Made by a program: the position numbers and the translations under genes. DNA of 64,000 bases from Pseudomonas sp. 8Z (GTDB lineage: Bacteria; Pseudomonadota; Gammaproteobacteria; Pseudomonadales; Pseudomonadaceae): NCBI RefSeq assembly GCF_902506535.1, contig NZ_LR733825.1, forward strand, positions 127,206 through 191,205, in the 5' to 3' direction. The notes under the pieces are model-generated. The model searched no databases. It was not told the origin of the DNA and saw nothing but the letters and a program-made list of their open reading frames with translations. Every line of letters begins with the position of its first letter. Within the stretch, counting starts at the first letter, position 1. Shown here piece by piece: positions 47,935 to 58,193 of this stretch.

Positions 47935-49962
47935 TCAGACCTTGAAGCTATCCACCTGCTTATTGAGCGCCTGATACAGGGTGGATATCTGCTGTGACTG
48001 GCTTTTGACCTGGCCGGACATGGCACGCACGCTGTCGCTTTGTTCGCGCAGCATGGTGAGGTTCTCACTGATGTGGTGGGAGACCTTGGCTTGCTCGTCG
48101 GTCGCCAAGGCAGTCTGGCTGGCCATTTCCTGTACCTTGCCGAATGAGCTGCGCAGGGTGTCGAAAATGCTGATCATCTGGTTGATGTTCTGCACGGTGT
48201 TGTCCGCATTGCGGCGGCTGTTCTGGATCGCTGTGGTCGATTCGGCAACGCTTACCTTGAGGCGCTCGATCATGGTTTCGATCTCCCGCGTGCTGTCCTG
48301 CGTGCGGGTTGCCAGGGTGCGAACCTCATCGGCGACCACAGCAAACCCACGGCCTTGCTCACCGGCGCGGGCGGCCTCGATGGCGGCATTGAGGGCCAGC
48401 AGGTTGGTTTGTTCGGCGATCGTGCGAATCACCTCCAGCACCGAGGTGATGGCGGCTGAGCTTTTTTCGAGGTCGGCTGAGCGATTGAGCGCCAGCTCGA
48501 TATCACTGACCAGTTGCTCGATGGCTCGGTTGGACAAGGTCACGGCATTGGCGCCTTGATCGGTCATCTGGCTCGAATGGCTGGCTTCGTGTGCGGTTAC
48601 CTTGGCCAATTCGGCCATCTGTTGGTTGGAGACGTTCATTTCGGTCGCCGCACTGACCATGGAGTCAGAGGCATTGACCAGTCCCTCGCTGATACGCCCG
48701 GCCTGCTCGGATACGGTATTGAGCTGACCTGTGGTGTCACCCAACGCATTGGACTGGTGTTTGATGACGCCGATGATCTTCCGCAGGTGTTCGACGAAAC
48801 TGTCGAATTCCTTGGCCAGGTCACCCAGTTCATTGCCTGAGTTGGAGTCGATACGTTGGGTCAGATCGCCGTCGCCATCGGCTATCTCGCGAATGCGGCG
48901 GGCGATGTGCTGGACGTCCTGTGTGATCTTCAGCGGTATGTAGTAACCCACGGCCAGCGCGATGAGAAAGGCGATGCCGATGGTGAACATGGCGATTTTC
49001 TCGTAGTGGGCGATCCGCTCCTTGACGGCCTCCTTCTGGTTGCGGGCATGATCTGAAATGGCCTCGCCGGCCTTGTCCAGTACCTCACGTACGGCACTGA
49101 AGTATTCGTCCACCTTGGCTTTTTCTTGCGGGATCAGCGTGCGGTTGGTGTTTTCTGACGCACTGATGAGGGCCTGACTGCTGCGCATCCATTCTTGAAA
49201 GAGCGCATCGAAGCCCTCGTACGGCTTGGTCAGTTCCGGTTCGCGGATCAGGTAGCTGCGAAAGTCATGAAAGCGCTGCAGGGCTTGGCGGGTATTTTCT
49301 TCGAAAGCCTGGCGGTTATCGGCGATGCTGCCATTGCCACCGCTGATTCTTTGTAGGGCCAGGAGAGCCTGATAAAGGTCGCGGTCAGCGTTGAGGATGA
49401 CCGAGAGCGCCTCGACGTATTGCTGCAGGTCGGTGTCGTTTTGTGCGTCGTTCTTGCGCTGTTGGGTGTGCTGGCGCAGTTGTTCCCCGGCTGCGTCGAG
49501 CAGTGAGCGCATGGCCTGGAATTTTTCATCGTGCTGAGGGCTGATGACAGTGTCTGCGCTCTGGAATTTGCCATTGAGGCTATTACTGGCCTCCAGCCAT
49601 TGTGTGTAGAGCGCTTCGAAGTCGCTGAATGGCGCGATGACCGTGGGCTCGTCAGCGAGTAATTGGCGAAAACCATTGAAGCGGTCTTTGACCTGCTGGG
49701 CGTTATCGGCAAAGTCTTTGTTGTTATCGCTGATGCTGCCTGTACGACTGATCAGGTGTTCCTGAGCGATTGCGGCTTGGTAGATATCGCGATCTGCATT
49801 GAGCACCAACGCGACTGCATCGAAGTAGTTTTCTGCCTGCTTGCGCATGGCATCTTGCTGAATCTTGCTCATCAGCAGCATCAACAGCAACAAACTCACC
49901 AGAATCAGCGCCAGCAGGGCTATTGGCAGAATCATCTGTACTCGTATCGATTGAAGGCGCAT
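47935..49962 (-). CDS. Methyl-accepting receptor with HBM-like double helical sensor
   Basis: 675 residues from the ATG at 49962 (AAGGAG upstream; a TTG six codons earlier is rejected). First membrane helix about 10-30. The periplasmic part holds two related helical units with [10 protein letters not shown] (near 59) and [10 protein letters not shown] (near 197) and similar following sequence, a duplicated layout like the helical bimodular (HBM) sensors of Pseudomonas that detect organic acids. Second helix about 323-343, HAMP, then a signalling domain with [20 protein letters not shown]. The tail ends DSFKV, without the GFxRF motif. It lies between clusters A and B. Confidence 0.93.
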   Translation of the reverse strand: MRLQSIRVQMILPIALLALILVSLLLLMLLMSKIQQDAMRKQAENYFDAVALVLNADRDIYQAAIAQEHLISRTGSISDNNKDFADNAQQVKDRFNGFRQLLADEPTVIAPFSDFEALYTQWLEASNSLNGKFQSADTVISPQHDEKFQAMRSLLDAAGEQLRQHTQQRKNDAQNDTDLQQYVEALSVILNADRDLYQALLALQRISGGNGSIADNRQAFEENTRQALQRFHDFRSYLIREPELTKPYEGFDALFQEWMRSSQALISASENTNRTLIPQEKAKVDEYFSAVREVLDKAGEAISDHARNQKEAVKERIAHYEKIAMFTIGIAFLIALAVGYYIPLKITQDVQHIARRIREIADGDGDLTQRIDSNSGNELGDLAKEFDSFVEHLRKIIGVIKHQSNALGDTTGQLNTVSEQAGRISEGLVNASDSMVSAATEMNVSNQQMAELAKVTAHEASHSSQMTDQGANAVTLSNRAIEQLVSDIELALNRSADLEKSSAAITSVLEVIRTIAEQTNLLALNAAIEAARAGEQGRGFAVVADEVRTLATRTQDSTREIETMIERLKVSVAESTTAIQNSRRNADNTVQNINQMISIFDTLRSSFGKVQEMASQTALATDEQAKVSHHISENLTMLREQSDSVRAMSGQVKSQSQQISTLYQALNKQVDSFKV

Positions 49963-50180
49963 TCGCGACTCCTTGTCCAAAGACCTCTGGTTGATGGCAA
50001 TGCAGTAATCAGGAGTCTAGATAAGGGAATGCGAGCGCGCTAAATAACCTCCGAAAAATAAGGAAATGCTGTGGAACGTGCGCCCTAGAGCAAGTCTGGG
50101 CAATATTTTGACGTCAGCAGGTGAGCGCTGGGCTGCGTGTTGATGCGTTGTGTCAGGCCGCGTTTGGGATCCGATAGCGC

Positions 50181-51245
50181 TCAAGGCCGCTCGTTGCGAA
50201 GGATGTGGGCCGGTATCTGCTGCAAGGGGATTTCCCGGCTGACTGCACCCAGTTTCATGGCCTCCTTGGGCATGCCGTAAACCACGCAACTGGCTTCGTC
50301 CTGGCCGAAGGTAACCGCGCCTACTTCGTGCATTTCGCGCAGGCCGCGAGCGCCGTCGTCTCCCATGCCGGTCATGATGATGCCGGTGGCGTTGGTTCCC
50401 GCCGCGCGTGCGGTGGAGCGAAACAGCACATCGACCGAGGGCTTGTGGCGGCTTACGGGGGGGCCGTCGACCACTTCGACCATGTACTGTGCGCCGCTGC
50501 GTTTGAGCAGCATATGGCGCCCGCCGGGCGCGATCAGGGCGCGGCCAGGGATGACCCGGTCGCCATGCCGAGCCTCTAGCACTTCGATCTGGCACAGGCT
50601 ATTGAGGCGCTCGGCGAAGGCGGCGGTGAAACGCTCGGGCATGTGCTGGACGATGACGATACCGGGGCACACGCGTGGCAATGCGGTGAGCACGTACTCC
50701 AGTGCCTGGGTGCCGCCGGTGGAGGTACCGATGGCAACGATACGCTCGGTGGTGCGGGCCATGGCCGTTGGGCTGACAGGTGGCAGCAGCGCATCGGCGC
50801 TGTGCTTGGCTGCGGCTACAGGTTTGTCCTTGATCTGGCGAAGTTTGGCCTGGGCGGCAGCCTTGACGGCACCGAGCAGGTCATCGCTGGCATTGACGAT
50901 GAACTTGCGCAGGTTCATCTGCGGCTTGGTGACGATGCTCACGGCGCCCGCCGCCAGTGCCTGCATGGTGGTGCTGGCGCCTTTTTCGGTGAGGGTCGAG
51001 CAGATCACCACGGGTGTCGGCCGCTCGGCCATGAGCTTCTTGAGAAAGGTGATGCCATCCATGCGTGGCATCTCCACATCCAGCACGATTACGTCGGGCC
51101 ATTCGCGCTCCATTTTGTTCAGGGCGAACAATGGGTCGGCAGCCGTGCCCAGCACTTCGATGGCCGGGTCGGCCCCCAGTACCGAGCTCAGCACCTGACG
51201 CACGACTGCGGAGTCGTCGACGATCATGACTTTGATGGGTTTCAT
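50181..51245 (-). CDS. cheB: CheB protein-glutamate methylesterase (cluster B)
   Basis: 354 residues, the same length as the cluster A copy. Receiver Asp56 (VIVLDVEMP), a divergent linker ([17 protein letters not shown]), then the esterase domain with [18 protein letters not shown] and [11 protein letters not shown]. The start at 51245 gives the CheB N-terminus and overlaps cheD by ATGA; a longer frame reading into cheD is rejected. The catalytic half differs from the other CheB at only a handful of positions by eye. Confidence 0.97.
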   Translation of the reverse strand: MKPIKVMIVDDSAVVRQVLSSVLGADPAIEVLGTAADPLFALNKMEREWPDVIVLDVEMPRMDGITFLKKLMAERPTPVVICSTLTEKGASTTMQALAAGAVSIVTKPQMNLRKFIVNASDDLLGAVKAAAQAKLRQIKDKPVAAAKHSADALLPPVSPTAMARTTERIVAIGTSTGGTQALEYVLTALPRVCPGIVIVQHMPERFTAAFAERLNSLCQIEVLEARHGDRVIPGRALIAPGGRHMLLKRSGAQYMVEVVDGPPVSRHKPSVDVLFRSTARAAGTNATGIIMTGMGDDGARGLREMHEVGAVTFGQDEASCVVYGMPKEAMKLGAVSREIPLQQIPAHILRNERP

Positions 51246-51760
51246 GTAGGTAACACTCCAGTGGGGGCGCCACTGCTGGATCCGTTGGGGGATAACTTGA
51301 GAGCTAGCTGGCCGCTGCTGATGTCGAAGATCAGGTGCCGATGGCCGGTTCCGCCGACGTGTTCGCCATGGCTCCTCAAACCGTGCATGGCGAGAAGCTT
51401 GTAGGCCATGTCGATATTCTGCTGACCGATATGCCGCTTGTTGCGGCCGTTGACACTGGGGAACATGTTGCCGCCGCCGAAGATGCGCAGATGGTATTCG
51501 CTGGCGTGGGTGCCGTGAGCGTGGATCGCTTCGAGCAGCAGGAGCATGGCCTCGTCGCCGTAACGCCCGTCCAGCTTGGCCGTGGGCTGGCCACGGGTGG
51601 GCAGCATGTAATGGCACATACCGCCCAGGCGTCGGCGCGGGTGCCAGAATACCAGGGAAACACACGAGCCCAGCAGGGTACGGATGCGCGTGTTGGCGCC
51701 GGTGAAGTGCAGATCACCGGGACGCAGGTAAACCTCGTGAGGTACAGCAGGTCTAGGCAT
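51242..51760 (-). CDS. cheD: CheD receptor-glutamine deamidase (cluster B)
   Basis: 172 residues: [10 protein letters not shown] and GGMCHYMLP contain the catalytic Cys and His, then RIFGGGNMF and [13 protein letters not shown]. It overlaps cheB by four bases and cheR by eight bases, exactly as in cluster A, which supports common descent of the whole block. It differs from the other CheD mostly in the loop after GGNMF and at the C-terminus. Confidence 0.95.
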   Translation of the reverse strand: MPRPAVPHEVYLRPGDLHFTGANTRIRTLLGSCVSLVFWHPRRRLGGMCHYMLPTRGQPTAKLDGRYGDEAMLLLLEAIHAHGTHASEYHLRIFGGGNMFPSVNGRNKRHIGQQNIDMAYKLLAMHGLRSHGEHVGGTGHRHLIFDISSGQLALKLSPNGSSSGAPTGVLPT

Positions 51761-52571
51761 CGGGTTTGCGGTAGATCGACGGCTTGACGATGTTGAGCGT
51801 GTCGTCGATGCCGTTGAGGCTCTCCGAATGGCTGATCAGAAAGTAACCGCCAGGCCGCAGGCGACTCAGCAGGCGTTTCACGACGTGACGCTTGGTTTCA
51901 CTATTAAAGTAGATCATCACGTTACGCAGGAAGATCACGTCGAACTGACCGGTTTCCGGCAGTGCGTTGTTCAGGTTGATTTGCTCGAAGCGGATACGCC
52001 GACGAATCGTTGGGCATATCAGCATGTTGCCTGCGTTGCCATCCACGCCGCGAAAACAATGGCTTATACGCATCTGCCGGGGGATGTCTTGGCTGTCCTC
52101 CAAGCGATAGACGCCGGTGCGGGCCCGTTCAAGCACCCGTTGGCTGATATCCGAGGCAAGAATTTCCCAGGGCCTATCGCCGAGAACATCGGCCAATAAC
52201 AGCGCGATGCTGTAAGGCTCCTCACCGCTGGAGCAGGCGCCGCTCCAGATGCGCAGAGGGCGACCACTGGGGATCAGGCCCGGTTGGCTCAGGCGCTCGC
52301 GCAGGAAGTCGAAATGCTTGGGCTCGCGGAAGAAGTAGGTTTCGTTGGTGGTCAGCAGGTCGACACAGGTTTGCAGCTCTGCTGGGCTTTGGCTGATATG
52401 CCGCAAGTACTCGCTGTAGCTATCGAGTTCGTATGCGTACAAGCGCTTGCCCAGGCGCCCTGCCACCAGCGGCTTCTTCGCATCGGACAGGCTGATGCCG
52501 GTGATGTTGTAGAGCAATTGGCGAAACTGGGCGAACTCGCGATCACTGAGCGCGATGGAGGTGCTGCTCAT
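51753..52571 (-). CDS. cheR: CheR chemotaxis methyltransferase (cluster B)
   Basis: 272 residues with NETYFFREPKHFDFLRE, IWSGACSSGEEPYSIAL, ILASDISQRVL and FLRNVMIYFNSETKRHVV. It methylates receptors, opposing CheB. The start overlaps the stop of cheW by ATGA. The C-terminus SIYRKPDA resembles that of its paralogue, SIYRKPHA. Confidence 0.96.
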   Translation of the reverse strand: MSSTSIALSDREFAQFRQLLYNITGISLSDAKKPLVAGRLGKRLYAYELDSYSEYLRHISQSPAELQTCVDLLTTNETYFFREPKHFDFLRERLSQPGLIPSGRPLRIWSGACSSGEEPYSIALLLADVLGDRPWEILASDISQRVLERARTGVYRLEDSQDIPRQMRISHCFRGVDGNAGNMLICPTIRRRIRFEQINLNNALPETGQFDVIFLRNVMIYFNSETKRHVVKRLLSRLRPGGYFLISHSESLNGIDDTLNIVKPSIYRKPDA

Positions 52572-53065
52572 GCTTGGTCCTGGGTGGCGGCCTGATCCAG
52601 CAGGCTGATCTCGTCATCGGACAGGACGCGGCCCACGTTGAGTAACACCACCAGACGCTCGTTCACCTTGCCCATGCCGCGAATGAAGTCGGCGCGGATA
52701 CGATTGCCGAAGCGCGGGGCGGGCTCGATCTGGTCGGCGCTCAGTTCCAGCACTTCGCTGACCGCATCGACCACCATGCCGATCACGCGCATGCCCTCGT
52801 CCGTGGCGATCTCCAGAATGACGATGCAGGTGCGCGAACCGATGACCGTCGCGTGGCCGCCGAAGCGCAGCCCCAGGTCGATGACCGGCACCACGGCGCC
52901 GCGCAGGTTGATCACGCCGAGGATGCTCGGCGGCATCATCGGCACGCTGGTCAGGTGACCGTACTCGATGATCTCGCGTACGGCATGGATATCGACGGCG
53001 AACAGCTCCTGGGCCAGGGCGAAGGTCAGGTACTGGCCGGCAATACGGTCGGTGTCGGCAGTCAT
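52568..53065 (-). CDS. cheW: CheW coupling protein (cluster B, after the receptor)
   Basis: 165 residues with [39 protein letters not shown] and [14 protein letters not shown]. Closest by eye to the cluster A CheW at 36274, without that protein's C-terminal extension. It sits between the cluster B receptor (3-bp gap) and cheR (4-bp overlap). Confidence 0.95.
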   Translation of the reverse strand: MTADTDRIAGQYLTFALAQELFAVDIHAVREIIEYGHLTSVPMMPPSILGVINLRGAVVPVIDLGLRFGGHATVIGSRTCIVILEIATDEGMRVIGMVVDAVSEVLELSADQIEPAPRFGNRIRADFIRGMGKVNERLVVLLNVGRVLSDDEISLLDQAATQDQA

Positions 53066-53068
53066 CGA

Positions 53069-54712
53069 CTACTCCTGAAAGCGCACGTAGCCTGCTGGCA
53101 GGCCGCCGGCCATCAAGGTGGAGGCGTCGTCATCGAGCGGCGTAGCCCGTGGTGGCTTGTTGCGGCGTTGCGCTTGGGCGGGACGTTGCGCCGTGCGCGC
53201 AGCGGTGCTGCTGTCGAGTTTGAAAAAGTCCATCAACTGTTGCAGTTGCTCGGCCTGGCCGCTCATTTCTTCGGCGGTGGCGGCCAGCTCTTCGGAAGAC
53301 GATGCGTTCTGCTGAGTGATTTCGTTGAGCTGATTCATGGCGCTGCTGATCTGGCCGACGCCGGAGCTTTGCTCTTCGGAGGCGGCGGCGATCTCCTGTA
53401 CTAGATCCGAGGTCTTGGCGATAGACGGCACGATCTCATCGAGCAGGCTGCCGGCGCGTTCGGCCAGTTGCACACTGGACTTGGCCACCTCGCCGATTTC
53501 CTGGGCGGCGACCTGGCTGCGTTCGGCCAGCTTGCGCACCTCGGCGGCAACTACGGCGAAGCCTTTGCCGTGCTCACCAGCACGCGCGGCTTCGATGGCA
53601 GCGTTGAGGGCCAGCAGGTTGGTCTGGTAGGCGATGTCATCGACGATGCCGATCTTGTCGGCGATGGTTTTCATGGCGCGTACGGTTTCCTTGACCGCCT
53701 GGCCACCCTCGCTGGCTTCGCCGCTGGCTTTGCTCGCCATGCCGTCGGTGATGCGCGCGTTCTCGGTGTTCTGCGCGATGGAGGCGGACATCTGCTCCAT
53801 CGAGGCGCTGGTTTCCTCCACCGAGGCCGCCTGCTCGGAGGCTGCCTGGCTCATGCTCTGCGCGGTCGCGGAGATTTCTTCCGAGGCACTGGTCAGCGCG
53901 TCGGCGTTGCTGCGCACTTCGGAGATGATCTGCGCCAGGCGCTGCGACATGCCGTGGATGGCGGCCAGCATGCTGGTGGTGTCGCCTGGGCGGGTATTGA
54001 TCTGCACACGCAGGTCGCCTTCGGCGATGCGCGACACCACCTCTGCGGCATAGCCCGGCTCGCCGCCGAGCTGGCGTACCAGGCTGCGGGTGATCAGCCA
54101 GGCCAGGAGAACGGAAATAAGGACTGCCACGCCGCCGATGATCATCAGCTGCAAACGAGACTCTTCGTAGAGGGCCGTGGCTTCGTCTGCACTCTTATCC
54201 ATCAGCCCAGCCTGGAACTTGAGTATGCTATCTGCAGTTGCGAGCAATTCGTTGTTGGTGGGAATCAACTGCTCATACAGATAGCTTTGTGCGCGCTGCT
54301 GATCATCGAGCATGGTGAAAATTTCATCGTAGCGTTTGCCTAAGGCATCTCGTGCCGTATTGACCTTAGCCAACAGCTCGCGCCCTTCCGGCGTATTGAT
54401 CATGCGCCCGAGTTCTTCGGTGGCATCCGCACGGCGTTGGCGGCTTGCACTGATCAACTCACGGTTCTTCTCGTCAGAGGCGCTATCGTCAACCAGCAAG
54501 ATATCGCGGATGAAACGAGCTTGATTGAGGGTCTCGTCCTTGATGCTTTGAGCCAATAGCACCTTGGCGTAGCGATCCTCGACGATGAAGGTGCTGGAAT
54601 CATTGATCGCACTCATGCGTATGATCCCCAGCAGCGTCGCCATTATCAGCAGGAGCACGACCATGCCAAAGCCCAGCCCCAGCTTGGTCGCCACTTTCAT
54701 ATTCTTGAACAT
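53069..54712 (-). CDS. Methyl-accepting receptor with 4HB-type sensor (cluster B)
   Basis: 547 residues from the ATG at 54712 (GGAG nine bases upstream; an earlier ATG at 54727 is possible). Membrane helices near 12-32 and 188-208 enclose a helical periplasmic domain, followed by HAMP ([20 protein letters not shown]) and the signalling domain. It ends GYVRFQE. It corresponds to mcp2 of cluster A in layout and position between two cheW genes. The ligand is unknown. Confidence 0.94.
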   Translation of the reverse strand: MFKNMKVATKLGLGFGMVVLLLIMATLLGIIRMSAINDSSTFIVEDRYAKVLLAQSIKDETLNQARFIRDILLVDDSASDEKNRELISASRQRRADATEELGRMINTPEGRELLAKVNTARDALGKRYDEIFTMLDDQQRAQSYLYEQLIPTNNELLATADSILKFQAGLMDKSADEATALYEESRLQLMIIGGVAVLISVLLAWLITRSLVRQLGGEPGYAAEVVSRIAEGDLRVQINTRPGDTTSMLAAIHGMSQRLAQIISEVRSNADALTSASEEISATAQSMSQAASEQAASVEETSASMEQMSASIAQNTENARITDGMASKASGEASEGGQAVKETVRAMKTIADKIGIVDDIAYQTNLLALNAAIEAARAGEHGKGFAVVAAEVRKLAERSQVAAQEIGEVAKSSVQLAERAGSLLDEIVPSIAKTSDLVQEIAAASEEQSSGVGQISSAMNQLNEITQQNASSSEELAATAEEMSGQAEQLQQLMDFFKLDSSTAARTAQRPAQAQRRNKPPRATPLDDDASTLMAGGLPAGYVRFQE

Positions 54713-54744
54713 GGTTACTTTCTCCATATGACCTGGTCGGTTGC

Positions 54745-55299
54745 TCAGGTGCGTGCTTTGTTGCCGGAAGCCGCAATTTCGGCGACCGCCAGGGTGTTTT
54801 CGATGGTCAGAAGGACGATGAAGTCGTCACCCTGGCGCACCATGCCGTGAATGAAGTCGCTGCGGATGGGGTTGCCGAACGCGGGCGCCGGGCGGATCTG
54901 CGCGGCGGCGACCTCCAGCACTTCGCTGACGGCGTCGACGATGATGCCCAGTACCTGGGCGTCCTCTTCGGCCACCACTTCGACGATGATGATGCAGCTG
55001 CGCTTGTCGATGCGGCTTGGGCCCTGGCCGAAGCGCAGGCCCAGGTCGATCACCGGCACCACGGCGCCGCGCAGGTTGATCACGCCATGGATGCACGAGG
55101 CTGCCATGGGCACACGGGTAAGCTGCGGGTATTCGATGATCTCGCGCACGCTCAGGCCGTCGAGGGCATAGCGTCGGGCGTTGAGTTCGAAGGTCAGGTA
55201 CTGGCGCGAGGCGTCTTGCTCGTCAACCACCGCACCTGAGGGCGGGAGCATTGCCACCGGGTGCTGCGGCGAACTCGCCGGATTATCAGGAAGACTCAT
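54745..55299 (-). CDS. cheW: CheW coupling protein (cluster B, after cheA)
   Basis: 184 residues with a 30-residue N-terminal extension, then the CheW core ([51 protein letters not shown]). It corresponds in position to the cluster A CheW at 38521. Start ATG at 55299. Confidence 0.95.
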   Translation of the reverse strand: MSLPDNPASSPQHPVAMLPPSGAVVDEQDASRQYLTFELNARRYALDGLSVREIIEYPQLTRVPMAASCIHGVINLRGAVVPVIDLGLRFGQGPSRIDKRSCIIIVEVVAEEDAQVLGIIVDAVSEVLEVAAAQIRPAPAFGNPIRSDFIHGMVRQGDDFIVLLTIENTLAVAEIAASGNKART

Positions 55300-55321
55300 G
55301 ATGTGCGCTCATTGGCTGATT

Positions 55322-57493
55322 TCAGGCTTCGCTGGTGAGCGGAGCCGCATTCGTCGTGGAACTGGACAGGTCGGTGAGCAGACTGGGGATATCGAGAATC
55401 AGCGCCACGGCGCCGCTGCCCAGAATGGTGAAGCCCCCAACGCCACGGCAGGTTTCGAACAACTTGCCCAGCGGCTTGATCACGGTCTGGAACTCGCCCA
55501 TCAGATGGTCGACCACCAGGCCGACACGCTGCCCGGCGTAGCTGACCACGACGACGTTCTCACGCCTGGGCGGCTGTCCGGCTTCGTCGAACAACTCGCG
55601 CAGGCGGATGAACGGCAGCACTTCGCCGCGTAGCGAGATGTGGCCGCGATCATGGCGGGCACTGACCTCTAGCTCGATGCATTCCTCGACCAGATCCAGC
55701 GGAATCACGTAACCGGCCTGGCCGACGCCGACCAGGAAGCCATCAATGATGGCCAGGGTCAGCGGCAGGCGAATGCGTACGCAGGTGCCTTCGCCGAGTG
55801 TACTGTCCAGGTCGATGCTGCCGCGCAGGGCCGTGATGTTGCGCTTGACCACGTCCATGCCGACGCCGCGACCGGAGAGGTTGCTGACCTGCTCGGCGGT
55901 GGAGAAGCCCGGCTCGAAGATCAGGTTGAAGGTTTCCTTCTCGGTCAGCGTCTGCCCTTCGCTGATCAGGCCGCGTTCGCGGGCCTTGGCCAGGATGCGC
56001 TGCGGATCGAGACCGCCGCCATCGTCGGCGACTTCCAGAACGATGCTGCCGGCATCGTGGTAGGCGTTAAGGCGCACGTTGCCCTGTGCTGGCTTGCCCC
56101 GCGCCTGGCGCATGGCCTGCGACTCGATGCCGTGATCCATGGCATTGCGCACCAGGTGCGTGAGCGGGTCGGTGATGCGCTCGACGACTGTCTTGTCTAG
56201 TTCGGTCTCGCCGCCGCTGATGGACAGGGCGATGTCCTTGCCCAGCTCCTTGGAGACGTCGCGTACCACGCGCTGGAAGCGGTTGAAGGTAGCGCCGATC
56301 TGCACCATGCGCAGGGTCAGGGCGCTGTCGCGGACTTCCTCGACCAGGCGTGAGAGCAGTTCGGTGGATTCCAGCATTTCGGCATGGCCGCATTGCTGAG
56401 CGGTCATGCGCGCCCCGGCGCCAGCGATGATCAGTTCGCCGACCAGGTTGATCAGTTGGTCGAGCTTGCCGGCATCGACGCGAATCAGGTTGCCTTCGTT
56501 GCTGCGGTTTTCCTTGACCTGTTGCTGCTTCTGCAGGGCGGCGGCGATCACCGGCGGCTGCACCAGGCTCTCTTCCATCAGCACCTGGCCGATGGGGCGC
56601 GCTTCAGCCTGTTGCTGGCCTTGCACCTGGGTGTGCAGCACCTCCTGCAGTTCGGCAGCGGTCAGGGTGCCGCAGCGCATGAGGATTTCGCCGAGGCGCA
56701 TGTCCTCTTCCGGCAAGGTGCGGATCAGCTCCAGGTATTCCTCGGATTTGCTGTTGGGCGGCAGGATGCGGATCAGGCTGTCCTCGCGGACGAACTCGAA
56801 AGCCCCTTCGATGGTGGCCTTGTCCGCCTCGCTGGAGAAGGCGACTTCGAAGCCCAGGTAGCAGGTTTCCGGATCCATCTCGGCGGCCGGCGGTACGCGG
56901 TCGAGCAGCGGTACGATGCTGACGATGCGTCCGAAGGTGTTGAGGTAGCGCAGCAGCGACAGCGGATCCATGCCATTGCGCAGCGTGTCCGGGCCGAAAC
57001 GCAGCGAGAGGTGCCAATGGTCGGCGCTGACGCCGCCGCCACTGCTGCGCTCGACCAGCCCATTGCTGGACGGCAGGTTGCTCGTGTTCTGCGGCGCGTC
57101 CATATAGAGACTGAGCTGGTCGCCCAGTTGATGGTTCTGTTCGAGCAGGGCAGGGTCGAGCTGGTCGAGTGTCTGGCCTTCATCGAGCAGGTCGATCAGG
57201 AGGCCCAGGTGGTCGCCCACCTGCAGAAACAGAGCGGTCAGGGTGCCGTCGAAGCGCAGTTCGGCATTGCGAATCCGATCCAGCACGCTTTCGGCAATAT
57301 GGGTGAAGCCGACGATCAAGTCGAGGCCGAAGAGGCCGGCCGAGCCCTTGATGGTGTGGGCCGCACGAAAGATCGCATTGATGGTATCAGCGTCATCCGG
57401 GGCGCTTTCCAGCACCAGCAGGGCTTCCTCCATCTGTTCGAGCAGTTCCCGGCTCTCGGCGATGAATATCTTGAGTACTTCGTCCATATCCAT
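55322..57493 (-). CDS. cheA: CheA chemotaxis histidine kinase (cluster B)
   Basis: 723 residues. P1 with His46 ([12 protein letters not shown]), a P2-like region (about 160-265), a region resembling a short helical repeat rich in Gln (about 270-330), dimerisation ([18 protein letters not shown]), ATPase ([35 protein letters not shown]) and a CheW-like C-terminal domain. The linker region is unlike that of the cluster A CheA, while the kinase core is very similar. Confidence 0.97.
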   Translation of the reverse strand: MDMDEVLKIFIAESRELLEQMEEALLVLESAPDDADTINAIFRAAHTIKGSAGLFGLDLIVGFTHIAESVLDRIRNAELRFDGTLTALFLQVGDHLGLLIDLLDEGQTLDQLDPALLEQNHQLGDQLSLYMDAPQNTSNLPSSNGLVERSSGGGVSADHWHLSLRFGPDTLRNGMDPLSLLRYLNTFGRIVSIVPLLDRVPPAAEMDPETCYLGFEVAFSSEADKATIEGAFEFVREDSLIRILPPNSKSEEYLELIRTLPEEDMRLGEILMRCGTLTAAELQEVLHTQVQGQQQAEARPIGQVLMEESLVQPPVIAAALQKQQQVKENRSNEGNLIRVDAGKLDQLINLVGELIIAGAGARMTAQQCGHAEMLESTELLSRLVEEVRDSALTLRMVQIGATFNRFQRVVRDVSKELGKDIALSISGGETELDKTVVERITDPLTHLVRNAMDHGIESQAMRQARGKPAQGNVRLNAYHDAGSIVLEVADDGGGLDPQRILAKARERGLISEGQTLTEKETFNLIFEPGFSTAEQVSNLSGRGVGMDVVKRNITALRGSIDLDSTLGEGTCVRIRLPLTLAIIDGFLVGVGQAGYVIPLDLVEECIELEVSARHDRGHISLRGEVLPFIRLRELFDEAGQPPRRENVVVVSYAGQRVGLVVDHLMGEFQTVIKPLGKLFETCRGVGGFTILGSGAVALILDIPSLLTDLSSSTTNAAPLTSEA

Positions 57494-57499
57494 GCCGTG

Positions 57500-57820
57500 T
57501 CACTCGCCGCTGGGTTTGATCAGGATGGGGTCGCCGAAGAAGGACGCCAGGCCAGAGAGTTCGAAGGCATCTATGACGGCCGGACTGTGATGACTCAGTC
57601 GCAGCTGGCAGCCCTGGCGTTCGGCTTCCTGCTTGGTCAGCACCAGCAGTTGCAGGCCGGCGCAGTCGATTTCGTCGAGCGCCGAGAGGTCGAGTTCCAC
57701 TTCTGCACTGGGGGCCAGCGCGCGCATCAGCAGGCTCATGTTCTCGCTGACGCTGTAAATGGTCAGGCCGCCTTCCAGTGGCAGGATGCGATAGAGGTTC
57801 TCGCCAGGCGCTTGGCTCAT
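57500..57820 (-). CDS. STAS-domain protein (cluster B)
   Basis: 106 residues. Same fold and position as the cluster A STAS protein: LEGGLTIYSVSENMSLLMRA, then LDLSALDEIDCAGLQLLVLTKQEA, again with Cys where SpoIIAA-type proteins have Ser. It starts inside the cheY stop (ATGA) and ends 6 bp before cheA. Function unknown. Confidence 0.88.
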   Translation of the reverse strand: MSQAPGENLYRILPLEGGLTIYSVSENMSLLMRALAPSAEVELDLSALDEIDCAGLQLLVLTKQEAERQGCQLRLSHHSPAVIDAFELSGLASFFGDPILIKPSGE

Positions 57821-58185
57821 GGCAGGATCAGCTTGGAGACTGCCGTGAGCATCTGGGCCGGCTGGAAGGGCTTGACCACCCAGGCCTTAGCGCCTGCAGC
57901 GCGGCCTTCTTCCTTCTTCGCTTCGCCTGCCTCGGTGGTGAGCATGATCACTGGGGTGAACTTGTAGGCCGGCAATTGCTTGACGTTTTTGACGAAGGTG
58001 ATGCCGTCCATGTTGGGCATGTTCACGTCGCTGATGATCAGGTGCACCTTGCGGCCATCGAGTTTTTTCAGGGCATCCTTGCCGTCGCATCCCTCGATTA
58101 CGTCGTAGCCGGCACCTTTGAGCGTGATGCTCACCACCTGGCGAATGGATGCCGAGTCGTCGACGATGAGTACGGTCTTGCCCAT
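57817..58185 (-). CDS. cheY: CheY response regulator (cluster B)
   Basis: 122 residues; a single receiver domain with LIVDDSAS, Asp53 in IISDVNMPNMDG, MLTTEAG and WVVKPFQP. Nearly the same as the cluster A CheY, including an identical C-terminal PFQPAQMLTAVSKLILP, so cross-talk between the two CheA kinases is plausible. It overlaps the STAS gene by four bases. Confidence 0.96.
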   Translation of the reverse strand: MGKTVLIVDDSASIRQVVSITLKGAGYDVIEGCDGKDALKKLDGRKVHLIISDVNMPNMDGITFVKNVKQLPAYKFTPVIMLTTEAGEAKKEEGRAAGAKAWVVKPFQPAQMLTAVSKLILP

Positions 58186-58193
58186 GGGTAACC

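Noticed and set aside
50181..51665. 494-codon version of the cluster B CheB
   Set aside because: The extra 140 residues read out of frame through cheD; the proper CheB start is at 51245 and overlaps the cheD stop.
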